DNA of 64,000 bases. It comes from JAIVGV01 sp036389335 (lineage in GTDB: Bacteria > Acidobacteriota > Blastocatellia > Pyrinomonadales > Pyrinomonadaceae). Under the pieces are notes generated by a model, which saw only the letters and a list, made by a program, of their open reading frames with translations, had not been told where the DNA came from and did not search any database. How positions within the stretch are numbered: the first letter of the stretch is position 1; the number at the start of each line of letters is the position of its first letter. Below, piece by piece: positions 27,516-36,000 of this stretch. Location of the stretch: positions 1 through 64,000 of the forward strand of contig DASVQC010000103.1 in NCBI GenBank assembly GCA_036389335.1. Direction: 5' to 3'. The translations under genes and the position numbers were made by a program.

Positions 27516-27524
27516 TTCGTCGCT

Positions 27525-30500
27525 TTAGAAGCTCAGCCGGAGGCCGAGCTGAATCTGCCGGTTCGTCGCGAGGCGCGTGCTCTGGAACAGTCCGAAGGCC
27601 CCCGCGTTGTTCAGATCGACGTTGGGCGTGCTGAACTGCGGCGTGTTCGTCACGTTGAACATCTCGGCGCGGAACTGCGTGCGCAGCCTCTCCGTGGTGC
27701 CGAAGTTCTTCGAGATGCCGAGGTTGAGCGTCTTGAAGGCCGGCCCGCGCAGAGAGTTGCGCGCCTGATTGCCGGGGCGCACGTAAACGCCCTGCGAGGT
27801 GCGCGGCGGGTTGGCGAAGGCCGCGGGGTTGATGAAGCGGCCCGCGGGCACATTGGCGAACGGGTCGGAGATGATGTCGGCGCGTATGTCGTCGCCGGGC
27901 TGCCCGCCCGTGGCGAAGACGTTGAAGACCTGCCCGCTTTGCAGGTTGAGGATGCCGTTCAGTTGCCAGCCGCCGAGCAGGAAGTCGAGCCCGCGCGCGA
28001 TCTCCGAGCCGTAGTGTCGCCCGCGCCCGAAGGGCAGCTCGTAGATCGAGCTGAAGACGAACCGCTGCGGGATGTCGAGCGAGGAGGTGCCGTACTCGCC
28101 CTCGATGTTGAAGACGTCCTGCGGGCGGCGGCAGTCGAACGCGCCGCACGAGTTGTCCTTCGTCTTCGACCAAGTGTAGGCGGCGGTGAATTGCAGGCCC
28201 CGCGAGAAGCGCCGCTCGGCCTGCACCTGAAGCGAGTCGTAGCGCGAGTGGCCGTTGTCGTCGCGCACGTTCACGTCGCCGAGGTTCGGGAAGAGGCGCG
28301 CGCCGGCGGGCGCGTTGAACCGCTGACGGTTGATGTTGTAGTAGGTGGCGAGGTGTCGCCCGCGCGTGCCGACGTAGCCGACGTCGAGGACGAAGTTGTT
28401 GGTGAACTGGTGCTGCACCTGCGCGTTGAACTGGTGCACCTCGGAGGTCTTGTTGTCGGGCACCGTGGCGAAGACCGTCACGTTCTGCGGGTTGTTGAGG
28501 TTCACGCTCGACACGTCGCCGGTCGGCAGCGGCTGCGTGCAGAGGCGCGAGTCCTGCGTGTTGTTCGGGCAGCGGCCCGAGAGCGTGATGCGGAAGCCCT
28601 GATCGTAATCGAACTGCGAGAAGCCGCTGAACGGCGGGTTCTGCGCGAGCTGGTTGTCGATGCCGCCGCGGTCGATGAAGAAGAACATCCCGTAGCCAGC
28701 GCGGATGACCGTGCGCGCCTCGCCGGTCAGGTCGTAGGCGAAGCCGACGCGCGGGCCGAAGTTGTTCTTATCAGTGTCGACGAGCGCGCGCGAGTTGCCG
28801 CCCGAGCCCGCGAGCAGGAGGCGTCCCGTGGCGAGGTCGAAGTTGGTCTGGCGGTTGTACTGCTCGACGGGGTTCGTGAAGAGATCGTAGCGCAGGCCGA
28901 GGTTGAGCGTCAGGCGGTGCGTGACGCGCCAGTCGTCCTGAGCGAAGGCCGCGTCCTCGTAGGTGCGCGTGCCGACCGTGCCGAAGGGCGGGCCGACCTG
29001 AAAGTTGTTGACGAAGCCGACGAGCAGGTCGGACTGCTCGAAGCCGGTCGAGGCCGGGTTGTCGCCGTTGCCGAAGAGGAAGAAGAAGCCCTTGCCGCGG
29101 TTCGGGCGGAAGAGGTTCACGTCGCGGCGGATGAAGGTGCCGCCGAAGCGCAGCGTGTGTTGGCCCGTCGCGTAGCTCACGTTGTCGGTCACCTGATAGG
29201 TGTTCTGCGGCACGAGGTAGGGGCCGAAGTCGCCCGAGTATTCGAGCTGGCCGTTGAAGCCGCCGATGAGCGCGCCGCCGCCGCGCAGCGGATCGGGGTT
29301 CGCGCCGGGGATGCCGAGGTCTGCCGCCAGCCGCACGTTCTGGAACGGCGGCACGAAGCCGAAGAAGACGCGGTGCGCGCCGACGCGCAGCTCGTTGACG
29401 ACGCTCTGCCTGACGGTGCTCGTCAGGCCGAGCGCGAGGCCGCGCGTGCGCGTGAAGTTGTCGCCCGAGCCGAAGCCCGCGGGGAGCGTCGTCAGGCGCG
29501 AGGTCGTCGTCAGGATGTCGCGCCCGTAGCTGACGCGCCCGAAGAGCTGGTTGGACTGCGACAGGTTGGAGTCGATGCGGACGTCGAACGTGTTCTCGTC
29601 GAGCGTCTGGACGCGCGTGTTCTGGTAGTTCTGCAAGACGCCCGTGCCGTTGTTGGGCAGCGGGAAGGCGTTCAGGTAGCGCAGCCCGACGGGGTTGAGG
29701 CGGCTGCCCGGCAGCAGGTCGAGGCGGTTGCCGGGCACGGGCAGGCCCGTCAGCGGATCGCGCAACTGGATGGGCGCGCTCAGGCCCGACGACGCCGGGT
29801 TGAGCAGCGCCGAGAAGTCGCCCTGCCGGAAGGCCAGCGTCGGCACGGTCGCCAGCTCGCGACCGAGCGGCAGGAACTGGCGCAGGCCCTGATAGTCGGC
29901 GAAGAAGAAGACCCTGTCCTTGCCGGAGTAGGTCGAGGGGCCGCCTTCGCCGAAGCGCGGCAGGTAGAGGGGGCCGCCGAAGGTGCCGCCGAACTGTCCG
30001 CGGCGGAACTCATTCTTCCGGGCGTCGAAGGTCGCGCGCGCGTCGAGGTTGTCGTTGCGGATGAAGGCGAAGGCGCTGCCGAAGAAGGCGTTGCGCCCCG
30101 AGCGGGTGACGGTGTTGATGACGCCGCCGCCCGCGCGACCGAACTCGGCGGGCGCGACGCTCGTCTGCACGCGGAACTCCTGCGTCGCCTCGGCCTGCGG
30201 GAAGATGCTGATGGTGTTGACGAGCGACTCGTTGTTGTCGAGGCCGTCGAGGAGGAAGTTGTTGGCCTGCGGGCGCAGCCCGTTGACGACGAGCACGGCG
30301 CCGCCGGTGTTGCCGCCGCGGAAGGTCTCGGCGTTGCCGCGCGCGCCCGAGGCGTCGCTGTCGGCGACGCCGCGGGTGACGCCGGGGGTGAGCGTCGCCA
30401 GTTCGAGCACGTTGCGCCCGTTGAGCGGCAGCTCGATGACTTGGCGCTCCCCGATGACCTCGCCGATGGAGGAGGTGGAGGCGTCCACGAGCGGGGCGCC

Positions 30501-30884
30501 AGCCGTCACGTCGATCACCTCGGAGGCGCCGCCCGGCTCCAGCGAGAAGTCTATGGTGGCCGCCTGCTGGACTTGCAGCGTGACGTCCTGACGGACGGTC
30601 TTGAAGCCGCCCTGCGCCACCTCGATCCGGTACTGGCCGGGGGGCAGAGCGGGGACGGAATAGGCGCCGCCCTCGTCCGACTTCGTCGTCACCGCGCGGT
30701 TCGTACGCAGGTCGGTTACGGTCAGGGTCGCGCCGGGAAGCGCCGCGCCCGTCGGGTCGGTGACGTTGCCCACCAAGCGGGCCGCGTCGGTTTGCGCGAA
30801 GGCGGAAGAGGCGAGCGCCACGAATAGCGCCGCGCAGAGCGAGAGGACGCGGGCGCGCGCGCTCCGCTTCCGGGGGTTCATCAT
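27525..30884 (-). CDS. TonB-dependent Oar/SusC-like outer-membrane receptor
   Basis: This 1119-residue protein has a signal peptide (ending AFAQ), a carboxypeptidase-regulatory-like domain (VGNVTDPTGAALPGATLTV, about 40-120), a plug with ELPLNGRNVLELATLTPGV and a long beta-barrel ending in the aromatic LRLSF typical of outer-membrane export. These acidobacterial Oar-like receptors import large substrates with TonB energy. As first gene of a run with two GH13 enzymes, a sugar transporter and GH15, it is inferred to take up malto-oligosaccharides or cyclodextrins. No SusD-like partner is present. The start is the first of two ATG codons after GAGGAG; an upstream in-frame ATG at 30983 lacks any signal sequence. 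Confidence 0.9.
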   Translation of the reverse strand: MMNPRKRSARARVLSLCAALFVALASSAFAQTDAARLVGNVTDPTGAALPGATLTVTDLRTNRAVTTKSDEGGAYSVPALPPGQYRIEVAQGGFKTVRQDVTLQVQQAATIDFSLEPGGASEVIDVTAGAPLVDASTSSIGEVIGERQVIELPLNGRNVLELATLTPGVTRGVADSDASGARGNAETFRGGNTGGAVLVVNGLRPQANNFLLDGLDNNESLVNTISIFPQAEATQEFRVQTSVAPAEFGRAGGGVINTVTRSGRNAFFGSAFAFIRNDNLDARATFDARKNEFRRGQFGGTFGGPLYLPRFGEGGPSTYSGKDRVFFFADYQGLRQFLPLGRELATVPTLAFRQGDFSALLNPASSGLSAPIQLRDPLTGLPVPGNRLDLLPGSRLNPVGLRYLNAFPLPNNGTGVLQNYQNTRVQTLDENTFDVRIDSNLSQSNQLFGRVSYGRDILTTTSRLTTLPAGFGSGDNFTRTRGLALGLTSTVRQSVVNELRVGAHRVFFGFVPPFQNVRLAADLGIPGANPDPLRGGGALIGGFNGQLEYSGDFGPYLVPQNTYQVTDNVSYATGQHTLRFGGTFIRRDVNLFRPNRGKGFFFLFGNGDNPASTGFEQSDLLVGFVNNFQVGPPFGTVGTRTYEDAAFAQDDWRVTHRLTLNLGLRYDLFTNPVEQYNRQTNFDLATGRLLLAGSGGNSRALVDTDKNNFGPRVGFAYDLTGEARTVIRAGYGMFFFIDRGGIDNQLAQNPPFSGFSQFDYDQGFRITLSGRCPNNTQDSRLCTQPLPTGDVSSVNLNNPQNVTVFATVPDNKTSEVHQFNAQVQHQFTNNFVLDVGYVGTRGRHLATYYNINRQRFNAPAGARLFPNLGDVNVRDDNGHSRYDSLQVQAERRFSRGLQFTAAYTWSKTKDNSCGAFDCRRPQDVFNIEGEYGTSSLDIPQRFVFSSIYELPFGRGRHYGSEIARGLDFLLGGWQLNGILNLQSGQVFNVFATGGQPGDDIRADIISDPFANVPAGRFINPAAFANPPRTSQGVYVRPGNQARNSLRGPAFKTLNLGISKNFGTTERLRTQFRAEMFNVTNTPQFSTPNVDLNNAGAFGLFQSTRLATNRQIQLGLRLSF

Positions 30885-31223
30885 GATCGTGTCTCCTCTT
30901 GAACTTTCCCTGAGCCGGCGGTCGCCGCTCACAGGTTCTTCACGGCTGGATTCGATCGGACGGCTCGACCGGCCATGCCGCAATGCTTCATGCGAATAAA
31001 ATTCGATCTAGTGCGGGCGGCAGTGTTAGCTCGCGGACGCTCCCGGCAGAGTCGGTAGTGAGTAACTGCCTTGAGCCGCAGACGTTAGCACAGACGGATT
31101 AGACGGCACAACAGTTTTACGCGCGTCGGGGAGCTAATTGGTACACGTAATTTGTCGGAAACTGGCACTTGTGACGATACCGATTTTCTCTACAATTTCC
31201 TCTCACTCGGGCGGAGGGGATCG
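30885..31223. other. Divergent intergenic region
   Basis: The 339-base gap between the minus-strand receptor and the plus-strand DUF1579-like gene must hold the promoters of both. I see no clean -35/-10 pair and no strong operator. An AGGAG motif for the receptor is at its left end and GGAGG for the plus-strand gene at its right end. Confidence 0.5.
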
Positions 31224-31877
31224 GTGGAAAAAATCAATAAAAGAAGCAGCCCGGCGGCGGGCGCGGCGAAGCGTTTGCGAATCTATTTCCTATTGTGCGG
31301 CGTGATCGTCGCCCTGCAAGCCCACCAAGGTCTCGCGCAGACGAACCCGGAAGCAGCAAAGGCAAACTCGCCACGAGCCGTCAGGGAGCGCGACGGGCAG
31401 AACGATTTTGACTTTGAAATCGGCACTTGGAAGACCAACCTGAAGCGCATCCTGAACCCGTTAAGCGGCTCGACCGCTTGGGTCGAATACGAGGGGACGA
31501 CCGTCGTCAGAAAAGTTTGGAACGGTCGCGCCAACTTGGTCGAACTGGTCGCCGACGGGCCCGCCGGGCACTTTGAAGGTCTGAGCCTGCGCCTGTATAA
31601 CCCGCAGTCCCGCCAGTGGAGTCTCAATTTTGCCAGCGTCAGGGGCGGCGTGATGACTACGCCGACAATCGGCGAGTTCAGGAACGGGCGCGGCGAGTTT
31701 TACAGTCAGGAGATGCTCGACGGGCGGGCCATCTTCGTTCGATTCGTCATCTCGGACATAACTCCGAACTCTTGCCGTTTTGAACAAGCGTTCTCGGACG
31801 ACGGCGGCAAAACTTGGGAGGTAAATTGGATCGCGGTTGACACGCGCGTGAAGGATGAACCGGGGAAGGCTCGTTGA
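31224..31877 (+). CDS. Exported DUF1579-like protein
   Basis: This protein of about 217 residues has a basic N-terminus and signal peptide (LRIYFLLCGVIVALQAHQGL, then AQ) and a single domain with FDFEIGTWKTNLKR, WVEYEGTTVVRKVWNGRANL, SLRLYNPQSRQWSLNFAS and CRFEQAFSDDGGKTWEVNWI. This pattern belongs to a widespread lipocalin-like family (DUF1579 relatives) with no established biochemical role. A GTG start at 31224 is chosen because GGAGG lies six bases upstream; a TTG start 24 codons earlier has no ribosome-binding site. It is a single gene. Confidence 0.75.
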   Translation: MEKINKRSSPAAGAAKRLRIYFLLCGVIVALQAHQGLAQTNPEAAKANSPRAVRERDGQNDFDFEIGTWKTNLKRILNPLSGSTAWVEYEGTTVVRKVWNGRANLVELVADGPAGHFEGLSLRLYNPQSRQWSLNFASVRGGVMTTPTIGEFRNGRGEFYSQEMLDGRAIFVRFVISDITPNSCRFEQAFSDDGGKTWEVNWIAVDTRVKDEPGKAR

Positions 31878-32094
31878 GTTCTCCCGTGAGCCGGGTCATG
31901 ACGAGTGCATCGAAGTCGTGATGACATCAAGCCGATGCTCGACCTCGGCGTGTGAACATACCTACCATTACCCCCCCGGATCGACTATGATGCTACTCGC
32001 CAGAATCACCCAGTGCTCGGTCTGAAGCTCGCCCCACTCCCGTTCCGGCTGACGCACCCTTTCCACAACCTATGGTCGAGCCGGAGGCTTCCTC

Positions 32095-32820
32095 ATGTCC
32101 TCGCCGAAAGCGCCTCACGCCCTGAGACTCCCATCCGAGAACCGTATCCTCGCCGCGCTCCCCAAAGACGAGTATAGCCGCCTGCTCCCCTCGCTCTCAC
32201 ACGTGCGGCTGCCGCAGGGCAGGGTGCTCTGGGACGTGGGCGACCCCGTGCGCCACGCCTTCTTCCCCTTGGGCGGCATGGTCTCGCTGCTCTCGGTCAC
32301 GGGGGGCGGCTCCACGGTCGAGGTCGGCATGATCGGGAGCGAAGGGATTGCCGGCGTCTCGGCGCTCTTGAGGCTTCGGAACGCCCCGTACCGCGTCGTC
32401 GCGCAGCTCCCGACTCCGGCGCTGAAGGTCGGGATCGAGGCGCTCGCCCATGAGTTCTCCCGCGGCGGGCGGCTGCAAGACCTGCTCTTGCGCTACACGC
32501 ACGCCCTGCTCACGCAGGTCTCACAGTCCGCCTCGTGCAACCGCTTCCACACGACCGAGGAGCGGCTGTGCCGCTGGCTGCTCATCAGCCGGGACCGCGC
32601 CGGCTCCGACGACCTCGACCTCACGCAGGGGTTCCTCGCCGAGATGGTCGGCTGCCCGCGCACGAGCGTGACGGCGGTGGCCTCGCGCATCCGGCGGATG
32701 GGGCTCGTGCGCTATGGCCGCGGCAGGGTGCGCATCCTCGACCGCGCGGGGCTTGAGCGCTGCTCGTGCGAGTGCTACCGGGCGATCAGCGACGAGATCG
32801 AACGCTACCTCGCGGCGTAG
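32095..32820 (+). CDS. Crp/Fnr-family transcriptional regulator
   Basis: This 241-residue protein has an N-terminal cyclic-nucleotide-binding-like beta-barrel (about 20-130; FFPLGGMVSLLSVTGGGSTV) and a C-terminal winged helix (LTQGFLAEMVGCPRTSVTAV). It belongs to the Crp-like subgroup whose effector pocket lacks the cAMP-binding RS motif; ligand is unknown. Cysteines are at the dimer-helix region (SASCNRFH) and near the C-terminus (RCSCECYRA). No regulated operon is obvious; the next gene is the RHS protein, 227 bases on. The ATG follows GGAGG at a reasonable spacing. Confidence 0.85.
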   Translation: MSSPKAPHALRLPSENRILAALPKDEYSRLLPSLSHVRLPQGRVLWDVGDPVRHAFFPLGGMVSLLSVTGGGSTVEVGMIGSEGIAGVSALLRLRNAPYRVVAQLPTPALKVGIEALAHEFSRGGRLQDLLLRYTHALLTQVSQSASCNRFHTTEERLCRWLLISRDRAGSDDLDLTQGFLAEMVGCPRTSVTAVASRIRRMGLVRYGRGRVRILDRAGLERCSCECYRAISDEIERYLAA

Positions 32821-33047
32821 CACCCATCCCGCCGGAATAATTTCACCTTATGTCGAGTCCTCGACACACGGCCCCCCGCGCATCGTGTATCCTCCGCGAG
32901 TTTCGCCTGACCGCCTCGACATCGACGGGCAGACTCAAGCCTACTTCTCGCGCGGTGTCCCTACTCGGTTACGTAGCCTTACCGCTCACGACGACTGAAC
33001 GTCCCGCTTAGTCCGATTAGCTTTACACGTCTGGGAGTTACCTCGCC

Positions 33048-36000
33048 ATGAAGCCATCGCGCCGCCCTTCTCCGGTGACACGTGTCGCCCCCCTCTCCCT
33101 CACGACCGTGGGCCAGACCGGCAAGTTCGTATTTATTGCGCTGGCGTGGTGCGCCCTATTCTTCACGCCGCCGCGCGCCGCGGCGCAGGACGAGAGGAAC
33201 CCGCAGAGTTCCGTCGGCAACCGCGCGCGCACCGACCTGCGCATCGATCCCGTCTCGCACGCACTCCAGTTCCAGATCCCGCTGGGCCAGTATTCGGGCC
33301 GGGCCGGAGCGGACACCCCTGTCGTGCTCAACTACTCGTCGAAGCTCTGGAACGTCAAGTACATGAGCACCATCCGGTGCGTCGACGATCCGGGCTCGCT
33401 CTACCGCGCCGAGTACGCCAAGTCGTCCGCCTCGGGCTGGACTTCGACGCTCGATTGGTTCCTGTGGCCGCAAGACCTCTCGCTCGAAACCTACGATCCG
33501 CTGACCACGAGGGCGGCCAGCAAGGGCACGAACCTGCGCCGCATCGCGCGCATATACGTCACGCTGCCCGACGGCTCGCGCCACGAACTGCGCAAGGACG
33601 ACGACTTCCACGCCGCCGCCGAAGTGATCACCGGACTCTTCTATTCGGTGGACGGCTCGCGCCTCGTCTACGACACGACGACACACACGCTCTACCTGCC
33701 CGACGGCTCGCGCTACGTCACCTCTTACGATCCGACGACGCAGACGCCGACGGTCGTGACCTCGACCGACCGCAACGGCAACCAGCTCGCCTACAACTAT
33801 TCCACGGGTCAGTGGGCGGACACGCTCGGGCGTGCCTTCGGCCTGCCGCTGCCGACCTCGGGCGTCGGCGACGCCGCCGGTCTCGTCGATCATGACACGA
33901 CCTATTCGGTCCCCGGCGTCGGCGGAAGCCCGCTCACTTACACACTGCGCTGGCGTCACCTCTCGACGGCGGGCGTCATCAGCGAGCAGGAGACTGTGCA
34001 GACGCTGCGATACAAGGGCGACCACACGACCAACTGCCAGAACGGCACGGACAACTCCGGACTCTTCCACTCGGCTGACGGCAGCTACGACGGCATACTC
34101 AAGTCGAACCTCTTCGACCCGGTAGTGCTCTACCAGATCGCGCTCCCGAACGGGCAAGCCTACACCTTCAAGTACGACATCTACGGAGAGGTCTCGAAGG
34201 TCGTCTACCCGACCGGCGGCTACGAGCGCTTCGCCTACGGCGCGGCGCCGATGCTCAGCGCGCAGGACAGTCTGGGGCTCTACTCGCAGGCGAACCGCGG
34301 CGTGACCGACGCTTGGATCAGCCCGGACGGGACGGCGGCCAGCGAAGCGCACTGGTCGTACGAAGGCTTTAGCACTATCGCGCCCGACGGCACGCGCACC
34401 GACCGCTCGGTCTTCACTAACCAGTACGACTGGTCGGCCTACGGCTTCGAGGACCCGCGCCTCGGCATGATCTACGACGAGCGCACCTACGCGCCGTCGG
34501 GGGCGGCGCTGCGGCGCAGGCTGACCGACTACGCGGTGGACGGGCAGGTGGTGCAGGCCGGTGGCTATAACATGTACAAGCAGCGCAACCCGCGCCCGGC
34601 GAAGGTGGTTGACATCCTGCTCGACACGGGCGGGAATGCCCTCGCCGCGACGACGACTTCCGATTACGACGCCGACCTGAACCAGACCGTCGTCAGGCGT
34701 TACGACTACGCGTCGGTCGCTCAGGCGACGGCGCAGTCGGGCGCGAGTTCGGCGATGCCCCTCGGCACGCTGGTGCGAACCGACGAGACCGTCTATCTAG
34801 TCAACGACCCGAGCGTGGCGCAGGGCACGCGCGACGGCTACCGCGCGCGCAACCTCATTGCGCTGCCCACCGTCTCGCGCTTACACCAAGGCGACGCGAC
34901 GGGGCCGGTCGTCTCCGAGACGCGCGTGCGCTACGACGAGACGGGGCTTCAGGCGTACGGCGGGGCGCAGGGGTGGGGCGACCCGGGCGCGGGCGCGCGC
35001 GGCAACGCGACGACCGTCAGCCGCTGGCTCGACACCTCGAACACGTGGCTAGAGACGCGCGCGGAGTACGACCAGTTCGGCAACGCGTGGAAGAGCACGG
35101 ACGCGCGCGGCAAGGTCTCACAGGTCGAGTACTCGGCCTCCTACCAGTACGCCTACCCGACGCGCACGATATCCGCCGCCCCGGACGCGAGCGGGCAGCG
35201 CGGCTCCGCCACCGCGCTCGAGTCCTTCACCGCCTACGACCTGAGCACCGGGCTCGTCACCTCCACGACCGACGCCAACGGCCAGACGACCTCCTACCAG
35301 TACAACGATCCCCTGAACCGCCTGAAGCAAGTCACCCGGCCCGACGGCGGGCGCACCACTTACACCTACGTCGACGCACACCAGTGCGGCCCCTACGTCG
35401 AGTCGCGCACGCTGCTCGACGCGTCGGGGCGGGAGACCGACTCGTGGCAGTTCTTCGACGGGCTGGGGAGGCCGTACCTTTCGGAGACCTACGAGAATCA
35501 AGACGCGAATAACCCCTACATCAGGGTGGACACGCAGTACGACGCGCTCGGCAGGGCGTGGAGGGTCTCGAACCCGTACCGCTCGGCTGGCTGCGGCGCT
35601 CCCACCAACCCTCCGGGCAGGTGGACGACGACCGCCTACGACGCGCTCAGCCGGGTGAAGACCGTGACGACGCCCGACGGCGCGGCGGCCAATACTTCCT
35701 ACAGCGGCAACCAAGTGACGGTGACGGATCAGGCGGGCAAAGTGAGGAGCAGTGTGTCCGACGCTCTGGGGAGGCTCGCCTCCGTGACCGAGGCGCCCGG
35801 CGTCACCGGCTACGGCTTCGTGACGAACTACGCCTACGACGCGATGGGGAACCTGCGGAGGGTGGATCAGGGCGGGCAGCTCCGCTTCTTCATGTACGAC
35901 TCGCTCTCTCGGCTCATCCGCGCCAAAAACCCGGAGCAGACGGGCAGCATCGCGGCGGACGCGGACTTCCCGGCGCTGACCGACGCGACCTCCGGCACGC

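Noticed and set aside
27162..30827. 1221-codon open frame antisense to the TonB receptor gene
   Set aside because: GC-rich codon bias opens long antisense frames. The peptide is Val/Glu/Arg/Ala-rich without domains, and the minus strand encodes an obvious receptor.
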